From: a bacterium
GTDB taxonomy: Bacteria > Desulfobacterota > UBA8473
Assembly (NCBI GenBank): GCA_009773075.1
Contig: WOUX01000096.1
Span: 1-5,164 of the forward strand
Direction: 5' to 3'
DNA: 5,164 nt
Shown: piece by piece, positions 1-5,164 of the stretch
How positions within the stretch are numbered: the first letter of the stretch is position 1
Layout of the letters: each line of letters starts with the position of its first letter
The notes under the pieces: generated by a model
The model's database searches: none
The model's input: only the letters and a program-made list of their open reading frames with translations
Told to the model about the DNA's origin: nothing
Made by a program: the position numbers and the translations under genes

Positions 1-1066
1 CAGAGAATTCAAAAGAGAGAATGTTGACCTGGAGGCAGAGATTTTAAGCCAGGCCAGAAAATATGGTGTCAGATTGATTGGTCCTAACTGCATAGGAGTA
101 ATAAACAGTGAGATAGGACTTTGTTTACCCTTCCAGCCATTGCCTCAAATAAAGATTGGCCCAATATCAATTCTGTCCCAGAGCGGGGGTGTGGCAAATA
201 GCTATCTTATGCATCTCTTTGAAGAAAACATAGGGATTAACAAATGGGTGAGTATGGGCAACAAATTGGATCTAGAAGAAACGGATTTTCTGCCATATAT
301 GATAGAAGACCCATGGACCCAGGTTATCTGCATCCACTCAGAGGGTTTGAACAAAGGAAGGAAACTATTAGAACTGGCACAATCATCTTCCAAACCTATC
401 ATATTGCATAAGGTCAACAGGTTTGAGACTACTGCTCAAGTTGCCGATTCTCATACGGCAGCAATAGCAAATGATAACCGGATTATTGATGCTATATGCT
501 TGCAGGGTGGGATTATCAGGGCTGAAACCATACAAAACGCTGTAAATTACGCAAAGGTATTCTTATTACCAAAGCTTACGGGAAATCGACTGGCAGTAAT
601 CACCCGTTCAGGGGGGCATGGTGTAATAGCCGCCGACTTCTGCGCTGAATATGGTTTTGAGATGCCTCCGTATGAAGATGATTATCTGAAAAAAGTTCAG
701 GAATTCTTCCGGGCCAAGGTAATAAAGACGGCCAATCCCCTGGATTTGGGTGACCTGTGGAACTTTGAATCCTACAGATATATACTGGAAAACGCTTTAA
801 GACAGGAACAGTTTGATGGCATGCTCTTTGTGTTTACGGATAATCTCCGTCTTCATCATAACATCCTGGTAGACACAGTGACTTTTTTATCAGAATTGAT
901 AAGACGCTACAGCAAACCCATTGCCTTTGTCCTTCAGGGGTGGAAAGAAAGAGTTGACAGGTTAAAGGAGAGTGTCTCTTTTCCCGTGTTTTCCGAGATA
1001 GATGAAGCGGCTGAAGCACTGGCGATTTCTCGAGATTTTTGCCTGAAGAAGGGTTGCAATTTATAA
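1..1066 (+). CDS. NDP-forming acyl-CoA synthetase, alpha-type subunit (5' end outside window)
   Basis: The frame is open to the left edge (first whole codon at base 2), so the internal TTG at 74 is not the true start and the N-terminal part of the CoA-binding domain is missing. The family interconverts acyl-CoA plus NDP plus phosphate with acid plus CoA plus NTP through a phosphohistidine in the cytoplasm. Seen in order: the end of the CoA-binding Rossmann domain (LIGPNCIGVIN), the succinyl-CoA-ligase-like domain (ISILSQSGG, then VSMGNKLDLEETDFLPYM), the phosphohistidine motif SHTAA with His codon 452-454, and a third domain beginning with ITRSGGHGVIAADF and containing ANPLDLGD. The protein stops where an alpha subunit normally ends (FPVFSEIDEAAEAL), so no ATP-grasp beta domain is fused. 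A beta partner would have to lie elsewhere, since the next gene is unrelated. Family membership is clear. The acyl substrate cannot be told, and a protein acetyltransferase-related or non-catalytic homologue is possible. Confidence 0.9.
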   Translation, partial: REFKRENVDLEAEILSQARKYGVRLIGPNCIGVINSEIGLCLPFQPLPQIKIGPISILSQSGGVANSYLMHLFEENIGINKWVSMGNKLDLEETDFLPYMIEDPWTQVICIHSEGLNKGRKLLELAQSSSKPIILHKVNRFETTAQVADSHTAAIANDNRIIDAICLQGGIIRAETIQNAVNYAKVFLLPKLTGNRLAVITRSGGHGVIAADFCAEYGFEMPPYEDDYLKKVQEFFRAKVIKTANPLDLGDLWNFESYRYILENALRQEQFDGMLFVFTDNLRLHHNILVDTVTFLSELIRRYSKPIAFVLQGWKERVDRLKESVSFPVFSEIDEAAEALAISRDFCLKKGCNL

Positions 1067-1073
1067 ACTTTTT

Positions 1074-1089
1074 AAAAGGTAACGGTTTG
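1074..1089 (+). promoter_or_regulatory. Ribosome binding site deciding a TTG start
   Basis: AAAAGG (1074-1079) stands seven bases before TTG 1087, eight bases past the stop of the acyl-CoA synthetase gene. The other in-frame starts, TTG 1039 and ATG 1132, have no comparable purine run at usable distance, and TTG 1054 has one only one base away. The short gap suggests translational coupling. Confidence 0.45.
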
Positions 1090-2361
1090 CCAAAGGATTA
1101 TCAAGGTAATAAAAACGGAACGATAACCCTCATGGGATCAGGTGAGATGACCGGTTCCATGGTGAGGGTTCATAAGGAAATCCTGGATAGAATCGAGGAA
1201 AAGCCCATAAGGGCAGTATTTCTCGACACCCCGGCAGGATTTCAACTCAATGCAGACATCTTATCACAGAAAGCAAGAGAGTACTTTCAAAAACACTTTC
1301 GGGTGAAGATGGAGCCAGTTTTATTCAAGGATTTTTCCAGAGCGACCCCCCTTGAGGTGAAAGAGGCGGCACATACGATAATGAACGCTCACTTTATCTT
1401 TTCAGGTCCTGGCAGTCCTACGTATGCCCTTAAAAACTGGTTGGGAAACCCTGTAGGAGACGCTATCAAAAAAAGTCTTTATAGAGGCAGCCATCTGGTT
1501 TTTGCCAGCGCTGCATCCCTTTGTGTGGGGGAATATTCCATGCCTGTATACGAAATTTATAAGGTCGGTGAAGACCCCTTTTGGGTAAACGGGCTTAATT
1601 TACTCGGAGATATGGGGTTGAATCTTGCCGTTATCCCTCATTGGAACAACGCTGAGGGAGAAAATCACGATACCAGGTTTTGTTATATTGGTGAATCCCG
1701 ACTTAAGGTATTGGAAAACCAGTTGCCTGATTTAGCCATCATAATAGGCATAGATGAACATACGGCAGGTATTTTTGACTTGAGTGAAGGGAGATGCTCT
1801 GTGAAAGGGGTGGGACAGGTCGTTGTCCGAAAAAAGGGGCGTAGCAAAATTTTTCCAGATGGTTCGACTTTTGGATTTGATGAATTAGCCCCATCAAGAG
1901 AAAGAAACACACAGGCGAAGGATATGTCTTCTTTAGTATCTACCCGTGAACCTTTATTGACAAAAATTTCAGAGTTGGAAGGGAAGTTCCTTCGAACCTT
2001 GAATGACAGAGGAGACATTGCTTCTGCCATATTGATCCCTGAGGAACTGTTGAAGTACATTCATAAAGCGAAAGAGAAGGGAGAGACATCTGATACGCTT
2101 TTAAACGCCTATGAAAGATTGGCAGATATGCAAATGAAGATGGTAAGTCAAGCTGCAAAGGTATCAAAAAAAGACACACATCTATTATCTTCTTTGATGG
2201 AATTGCTTATAACAGTTAGAAATGAATTGAGAGAAAAAGAGAAGTGGGAACTGGCAGATAAGATAAGAGAAGAAATGGCCCGACTTGGCATAATTTTAGA
2301 GGACATCAAAAAGAAGACTCGACGGAAAACTCATGGGGCTACCCAATCCTCTCCGAAGTAG
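1087..2361 (+). CDS. Peptidase S51/cyanophycinase-like protein with a C-terminal CysRS-like domain
   Basis: Start: TTG at 1087 (424 residues) is preferred because AAAAGG at 1074-1079 lies seven bases upstream. The frame also allows TTG at 1039, which overlaps the previous gene by 28 bases and has no ribosome site, and ATG at 1132. Numbering is from 1087. Residues 12-270 resemble peptidase S51/class I glutamine amidotransferase-like proteins: TITLMGSGE at the first strand, FSGPGSPTYAL (105-115), a nucleophile-elbow-like ASAAS (140-144, probable Ser141, with Ala where SAGA proteins have Gly), IPHW with His185, and GIDEHTAGIFDL (221-232). Residues about 295-410 resemble the cysteinyl-tRNA synthetase C-terminus: FLRTLNDRGDIASAI (301-315), then the helical end WELADKIREEMARLGIILED. 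No synthetase HIGH or KMSKS core is present. The lysine-rich tail ends in an overlap with the convergent gene. The enzyme may be a serine hydrolase or peptidase. Its substrate is unknown, and the fusion is inferred by eye. It probably shares a transcript with the gene before it. Confidence 0.82.
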   Translation: MPKDYQGNKNGTITLMGSGEMTGSMVRVHKEILDRIEEKPIRAVFLDTPAGFQLNADILSQKAREYFQKHFRVKMEPVLFKDFSRATPLEVKEAAHTIMNAHFIFSGPGSPTYALKNWLGNPVGDAIKKSLYRGSHLVFASAASLCVGEYSMPVYEIYKVGEDPFWVNGLNLLGDMGLNLAVIPHWNNAEGENHDTRFCYIGESRLKVLENQLPDLAIIIGIDEHTAGIFDLSEGRCSVKGVGQVVVRKKGRSKIFPDGSTFGFDELAPSRERNTQAKDMSSLVSTREPLLTKISELEGKFLRTLNDRGDIASAILIPEELLKYIHKAKEKGETSDTLLNAYERLADMQMKMVSQAAKVSKKDTHLLSSLMELLITVRNELREKEKWELADKIREEMARLGIILEDIKKKTRRKTHGATQSSPK

Positions 2362-2951
2362 AGGGGAAGCTCTCCGCAACAAACAGGTCCAATATTAACG
2401 TTCCATCCTGTAAGCCGTTCTATTTCCCTATTTAGTGGTTTGGCAAATCCAGGTATGATCATCTCCTTATGGTTGAGCCTTTCACTCATGCTGCTATCAA
2501 CAATCATATCCTTAACGCACTTTGCAGTAAACGTTTTATAAATCATTGCCATATCCACCGTATCTCCTTTAGTATCTACAAACAATACATAAAAAGGCTT
2601 GATCGTTGTGGCAAAGATAGCAGAAATGGCCAATTGAGTAATCTCTGAATTGCACGAGATTAGCAGAGAAGAGTTTTTGTCTGGCATATTGAACTCGACC
2701 AAGCCAGATTCTGCAAGGACGGGAAGCTGTATAAGCTCAATTTCCGGGATTATCCGATCAACATTCAAAGCAGTATTGAATGCATGGGCCATATTCTTAG
2801 AGATATGAGGGCAAACTTCGGGCTTGATCCCGCCTGTTTTCAGCCTTTTTAGTAACTCTTTGCAGCTATCAAGGCCGCACTCCTTGCAGTCGGTTTGAGG
2901 TAGGTACTTATAAAAGTCGATTTGATCAAAATATAGGTTGGCTTTTAACAT
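2331..2951 (-). CDS. Compact corrinoid iron-sulfur protein-like protein (AcsC/CdhE ends, no TIM barrel)
   Basis: This 206-residue protein starts at ATG 2951, with AGGAG seven bases upstream on the minus strand. Residues 14-50 carry YLPQTDCKECGLDSC and a later CP, giving Cys22, Cys25, Cys30 and Cys47 (CX2CX4CX16C), the 4Fe-4S motif found at the N-terminus of the CODH/acetyl-CoA synthase corrinoid protein large subunit. Residues about 75-206 match that protein's C-terminal corrinoid-binding region: SLLISCNSEITQLAISAI, YVLFVDTKGDTVDMA, then IIPGFAKPLNREIERLTGW followed by NIGP. Full-length AcsC/CdhE has about 440-460 residues with a methyltransferase-like TIM barrel between these parts. Here only about 25 residues link them. 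The frame is intact and no remnant is visible, so it looks like a real compact form rather than a pseudogene. In the family the cluster reduces the cobamide for methyl transfer. Whether this one binds a cobamide or moves electrons or methyl groups is inference. No other CODH/ACS gene is in the window. Its 3' end overlaps the convergent gene by 31 bases. Confidence 0.85.
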   Translation of the reverse strand: MLKANLYFDQIDFYKYLPQTDCKECGLDSCKELLKRLKTGGIKPEVCPHISKNMAHAFNTALNVDRIIPEIELIQLPVLAESGLVEFNMPDKNSSLLISCNSEITQLAISAIFATTIKPFYVLFVDTKGDTVDMAMIYKTFTAKCVKDMIVDSSMSERLNHKEMIIPGFAKPLNREIERLTGWNVNIGPVCCGELPLYFGEDWVAP

Positions 2952-2979
2952 ATTCTGACTCCTGAATTCTGACTACTGA
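2952..2979. repeat. Four-unit heptamer repeat (NNNCTGA) upstream of the minus-strand gene
   Basis: Two 14-base copies, ATTCTGACTCCTGA and ATTCTGACTACTGA, differ at one base and lie head to tail. They split into four heptamers that all end in CTGA: ATTCTGA, CTCCTGA, ATTCTGA, CTACTGA. Read on the minus strand, the second heptamer and the last base of the first supply the AGGAG ribosome binding site (2959-2963) of the gene starting at 2951. Degenerate heptamer arrays are known in several bacterial groups. A CTGA-type core recurs at 3171-3184. Confidence 0.75.
2959..2963 (-). promoter_or_regulatory. Shine-Dalgarno AGGAG embedded in a repeat
   Basis: Minus-strand AGGAG, seven bases before ATG 2951, fixes the start of the corrinoid-protein-like gene. 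It lies wholly within the heptamer run, so a change in copy number of the repeat could change translation of this gene. Confidence 0.7.
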
Positions 2980-3007
2980 TATATTTACGTCTAAACCAAT
3001 ATAACAA
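2978..3007 (-). promoter_or_regulatory. Weak sigma-70-like promoter candidate for the minus-strand gene
   Basis: On the minus strand TTGTTA (3007-3002) and TATATC (2983-2978) are 18 bases apart, each matching the consensus at four of six places. They lie just outside the heptamer repeat and would give a short leader. The region is AT-rich, so chance matches are likely. Confidence 0.2.
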
Positions 3008-3023
3008 ACCTGTATAGAATTCA

Positions 3024-3092
3024 ATGAAAAAGTGTTTATTTTGTTGGCTTGGGCTGTTTTTTATGTTATTTAGTAACTGCTCAGGTAGATAG
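3024..3092 (+). pseudogene. Possible remnant of a lipoprotein signal peptide (22 codons)
   Basis: ATG 3024 opens a 22-codon frame reading MKKCLFCWLGLFFMLFSNC and then SGR before TAG at 3090. It has the layout of a lipoprotein signal peptide: lysines, a hydrophobic core, and Ser-Asn-Cys where a lipobox would stand, although Asn at -1 is not canonical. No ribosome binding site is seen. The frame ends inside the left arm of the inverted repeat starting at 3073, so it could be the front of a gene broken by that repeat. It could also be a chance T-rich frame. Confidence 0.2.
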
Positions 3093-3115
3093 GCTGTAGG
3101 TGTTTAGACTGTAGG
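3090..3115. repeat. Short direct repeat TAGGCTGTAGG / TAGACTGTAGG
   Basis: Two 11-base copies (3090-3100 and 3105-3115) differ at one base. The first copy is the inner end of the left arm of the inverted repeat, so repeat units appear to have been copied locally. Confidence 0.55.
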
Positions 3116-3170
3116 GTAAAGAAGCAGAGACACGGAGTTACTGGCCGCAGTCCGTCTGCAAAACTAACGG

Positions 3171-3184
3171 CCTTCAGCCTTCAG
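3171..3184. repeat. Tandem heptamer CCTTCAG x2
   Basis: Two perfect copies of CCTTCAG followed by a further CCT. On the other strand the unit reads CTGAAGG, carrying the same CTGA core as the repeat at 2952-2979. It forms the inner end of the right arm of the inverted repeat. Confidence 0.65.
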
Positions 3185-3213
3185 CCTAAACAACCTGAGT
3201 AGTAACATTAGGT

Positions 3214-3219
3214 TATACT
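3214..3219 (+). promoter_or_regulatory. Candidate -10 box for the MoxR/VWA genes
   Basis: TATACT lies 30 bases before the MoxR start, just past the inverted repeat, and matches the -10 consensus at five of six positions. No convincing -35 box is present at 17 bases, so the promoter would be weak, activator-dependent, or not real. Confidence 0.25.
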
Positions 3220-3237
3220 GAAAAAGATTCTGAAGCC

Positions 3238-3243
3238 AGGAGG
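3238..3243 (+). promoter_or_regulatory. Strong Shine-Dalgarno AGGAGG
   Basis: AGGAGG lies six bases before ATG 3250 and fixes the start of the MoxR-type gene. It is flanked on both sides by the octamer GATTCTGA (3226-3233 and 3243-3250). Confidence 0.85.
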
Positions 3244-3249
3244 ATTCTG

Positions 3250-4110
3250 ATGAACAAAAAGAAATTTGATCAATTCATGGGCACTCACAAATACATAGTG
3301 TCAGAACCGTTACGCAATGCCGTCAATGTATCAATTGCCCTTCAAAGACCAATGCTTGTAAAAGGAGAACCGGGAACCGGCAAGACCCTGCTGGCACATA
3401 ATATAGCCTTAGCTCTTGGTAAGGAACTGATAGTATGGAATATCAAATCCACATCAAAGGCTCAGGAAGGATTATATATTTACGATACTGTACAAAGGTT
3501 AAATGATAGCCGCTTTGGTGACAAAGATGTATCGGATATAAAACAGTATATTAAGCTTGGCAAATTGGGGATGGCTTTTGCATCGTCTGGACAGGTGGTT
3601 ATCCTTATAGATGAAATCGACAAAGCGGACGTGGAATTTCCCAACGACCTTTTGAATGAGCTGGATGAGATGTCGTTTCATATTCATGAAACAAATGAAA
3701 CGATTAAGACCAAACACAGACCCATCGTGGTTATAACAAGTAATTCTGAAAAGGAACTCCCTGACGCATTCTTACGCAGGTGTATATTCCATTATATCGA
3801 GTTTCCTGATGAGGAGTTGATGGAGGAGATAGTAATGGTGCACTTCCCGGATATCAAAACCAAGCTGTTAAGGGAAGTCCTCAAGAAATTCTACTGGCTG
3901 AGGAGCATCAATGAATTCAGAAAGAAGCCTTCAACCAGTGAGCTTCTGGACTGGATTCAGGCGCTGATTGCCAGTGGGATATCTCACAAAGAGCTTTCAG
4001 ATGTGATCCCTTTCCTGGGCGTCCTCCTGAAAAAAGAGGCAGATTATGACTACCTGAGTGGTAAGAAGACGGGGATATTGGGAACCCAAAACAGGTATAA
4101 CTGGGAATAA
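3250..4110 (+). CDS. MoxR-family AAA+ ATPase
   Basis: This is a 286-residue cytoplasmic ATPase of the MoxR type, and the length is normal for the family. Walker A is GEPGTGKT (residues 39-46). Walker B is VVILIDEID with Asp121 and Glu122. Sensor 1 is TSN (Asn165), followed by LRRC with a probable arginine finger at Arg176/Arg177. The C-terminal part (about 200-286) is the helical lid. The start at ATG 3250 is set by AGGAGG. MoxR proteins form oligomeric rings that use ATP to remodel or insert cofactors into a partner complex, usually working with a VWA protein encoded next to them. Here that partner starts one base after the stop. CoxD of the molybdenum CO dehydrogenase system is a known relative, but nothing here names the target. 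All catalytic motifs are intact. Confidence 0.95.
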   Translation: MNKKKFDQFMGTHKYIVSEPLRNAVNVSIALQRPMLVKGEPGTGKTLLAHNIALALGKELIVWNIKSTSKAQEGLYIYDTVQRLNDSRFGDKDVSDIKQYIKLGKLGMAFASSGQVVILIDEIDKADVEFPNDLLNELDEMSFHIHETNETIKTKHRPIVVITSNSEKELPDAFLRRCIFHYIEFPDEELMEEIVMVHFPDIKTKLLREVLKKFYWLRSINEFRKKPSTSELLDWIQALIASGISHKELSDVIPFLGVLLKKEADYDYLSGKKTGILGTQNRYNWE

Positions 4111-4111
4111 A

Positions 4112-5164
4112 ATGTTCACTGATTTCTACTATACCCTCCGTAAAAGAAGGGTACCAGTATCTATAACTGAGTGGATGACCCTCATGGAAGCCCTTTCCCA
4201 GGGTTTTGCATCATCCAGTCTGAATGTATTCTACTATCTGGCCAGGTCAATCCTGGTAAAGAGTGAGGCATATTTTGACCAGTATGATTTGGCATTCCAG
4301 GAGTATTTCCAGGGTATCGAAACCCCACCAGAGCTAAGGGACGAGATACTTGAATGGTTAAAGAACCCCATTAACAGGATTCAACTCACAGAGGAGGAGA
4401 TTGCTGAGCTTGAGAGGATGAACTTCGATGAACTTATGGAAACCTTTGAGCAGAGGATGAGGGAACAGAAGGAGCGCCATGACGGTGGAAATCGATGGAT
4501 AGGCACAGGAGGAACCTCCCCTTTTGGCAATTCCGGTATAAACCCGGCAGGCATTAGGGTTGGGGGTCAATCCATGAATAGGTCTGCTATCCAGGTGGCA
4601 AAGGAGAGAAAATTCCGCAATTACAGGAATGATGTGGTCCTGGATGTTAGACACTTTCAGATAGCCTTGAAGAGATTGAGGAGATTAAGCAGAATAGGGC
4701 CAGAGGATGAATTGGATATAGATGTCACTATAGATCGTACCTGCAAAAACGCAGGGGAGATAGAACTGATATGGAGAAGGCAGAGAAAGAACGCAGTAAA
4801 ACTCCTTTTATTGATGGATGTGGGTGGTTCTATGAGTCCCTATGCAAAGCTTTGCAGCAGACTCTTCAGCGCTGCTCATTCAGCCACCCATTTCAAAGAT
4901 TTCCAGCACTTTTACTTCCACAACTGTATATATGACAACCTGTATAGAGATATAGAAAGGAAGGAGCCCACAAGCACAACCCAGTTGCTCCATACCCTGG
5001 AATCCGGTTATAAGGTGATTATAGTTGGAGATGCCTGCATGGCCCGTGAGGAATTGGCAATGAAATATGGGGCAATATACTATTATGAAAGGAATGATTT
5101 GCCCGGCATAGCCTGGCTTCAGCGCATCTCCGATCATTTCACACATATAGTCTGGTTAAACCCT
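4112..5164 (+). CDS. CoxE-like VWA-domain protein (COG3825-type), 3' end outside window
   Basis: The frame is open from ATG 4112 to the right edge (351 codons, no stop), one base after the MoxR stop, so the two are probably translationally coupled. Only a weak GGGA-type ribosome site precedes the start. Residues 1-120 are helical and begin MFTDFYYTLRKRRVPVSITE. A Gly/Asn/Pro-rich linker spans about 125-157, followed by a basic region (about 160-195). The VWA domain starts near 228 with LLLLMDVGGSM. The metal-site motif reads D236-V-G238-G-S240, with Gly where classical VWA domains have Ser. A threonine cluster TSTT (287-290) and VGDACM (Asp307) supply the likely remaining metal-site residues. 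FYFHNCIYDNLY and the ending HIVWLNP fit this family, suggesting that only a short C-terminal piece is missing. The protein probably serves as the metal-dependent adaptor linking the MoxR ring to its client. The client is unknown. Confidence 0.92.
   Translation, partial: MFTDFYYTLRKRRVPVSITEWMTLMEALSQGFASSSLNVFYYLARSILVKSEAYFDQYDLAFQEYFQGIETPPELRDEILEWLKNPINRIQLTEEEIAELERMNFDELMETFEQRMREQKERHDGGNRWIGTGGTSPFGNSGINPAGIRVGGQSMNRSAIQVAKERKFRNYRNDVVLDVRHFQIALKRLRRLSRIGPEDELDIDVTIDRTCKNAGEIELIWRRQRKNAVKLLLLMDVGGSMSPYAKLCSRLFSAAHSATHFKDFQHFYFHNCIYDNLYRDIERKEPTSTTQLLHTLESGYKVIIVGDACMAREELAMKYGAIYYYERNDLPGIAWLQRISDHFTHIVWLNP

Larger units (their letters stand above)
3073..3206. repeat. Long imperfect inverted repeat with a nested hairpin
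   Basis: Left arm 3073-3100 and the reverse complement of right arm 3178-3206 align over 28-29 bases with 23 identities, five mismatches and one single-base gap. The shared core includes CTCAGGT and TAGGCTG. The 77-base spacer holds a smaller palindrome: GGCC at 3143-3146 with GGCC at 3169-3172, and GCAG (3147-3150) with CTGC (3156-3159) around a five-base loop. The element lies between divergent genes and codes for nothing obvious. It could be a MITE-like or REP-like element, or a structured transcribed leader. It has no typical rho-independent terminator form, because no T-run follows it. Confidence 0.7.

Noticed and set aside
1683..2060. Open frame on the minus strand inside the S51-like gene (125 codons)
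   Set aside because: It lies opposite a well-supported gene with clear family motifs, and its own translation shows no recognisable domain. The same holds for the other antisense frames at 202-417, 834-1019, 1940-2179, 3499-3717, 4358-4654 and 4880-5146.
2348..2364. Small hairpin CCTCT/AGAGG at the junction of the convergent genes, as a shared terminator
   Set aside because: The stem is only five pairs and no T-run follows on either strand.
2331..2951. Calling the AcsC-like gene a pseudogene
   Set aside because: The frame is intact, it has a good ribosome site, all four cluster cysteines and a clean junction between domains, so a functional compact protein is more likely.
3057..3062. Run of six T as part of a terminator
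   Set aside because: No GC-rich stem precedes it and no plus-strand gene ends nearby.
2952..3249. CRISPR array or tRNA in the intergenic region
   Set aside because: Repeat units are seven to fourteen bases, adjacent and without unique spacers of constant length. No cloverleaf with a TTCGA-type T-loop is visible.
3250..5164. Naming the MoxR/VWA pair coxD and coxE
   Set aside because: Family similarity is general. No molybdenum CO dehydrogenase structural genes are in the window, so the symbols would over-claim.

Overview
The window holds five protein genes and one repeat-rich intergenic region. Two genes run off the edges. Base composition leans AT. The content (an ADP-forming acyl-CoA synthetase-type protein, a corrinoid iron-sulfur protein-like gene, and a MoxR/VWA pair) suggests an anaerobic or facultatively anaerobic bacterium with C1/acetyl-CoA metabolism. 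An anammox-type planctomycete, a deltaproteobacterium-like lineage or a Nitrospirota-like lineage would all fit, but nothing here fixes the taxon.

Left block (1-2361, + strand): the 3' part of an NDP-forming acyl-CoA synthetase alpha-type protein carries the active-site histidine in an SHTAA motif. A gene follows closely whose product looks like a two-part fusion: an N-terminal peptidase S51/cyanophycinase-like (class I glutamine amidotransferase-like fold) domain and a C-terminal segment resembling the C-terminal helical region of cysteinyl-tRNA synthetase, without its catalytic core. Spacing suggests co-transcription.

Middle (2331-2951, - strand): a 206-residue protein joins the N-terminal 4Fe-4S motif and the C-terminal corrinoid-binding region of the CODH/ACS corrinoid protein large subunit (AcsC/CdhE) and lacks the TIM barrel that normally lies between them. 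Its 3' end overlaps the convergent S51-like gene by 31 bases.

Intergenic region (2952-3249): this divergent spacer is rich in repeats. A four-unit heptamer run contains the ribosome binding site of the minus-strand gene. A long imperfect inverted repeat with a small nested hairpin occupies 3073-3206. A 22-codon ORF resembling a lipoprotein signal peptide ends inside the left arm of that repeat.

Right block (3250-5164, + strand): a MoxR-type AAA+ ATPase is followed after one base by a CoxE-like VWA-domain protein (COG3825-type) that runs off the right edge. Such pairs typically act as an ATPase and a metal-dependent adaptor in assembly or activation of a protein complex. The target is not visible here.
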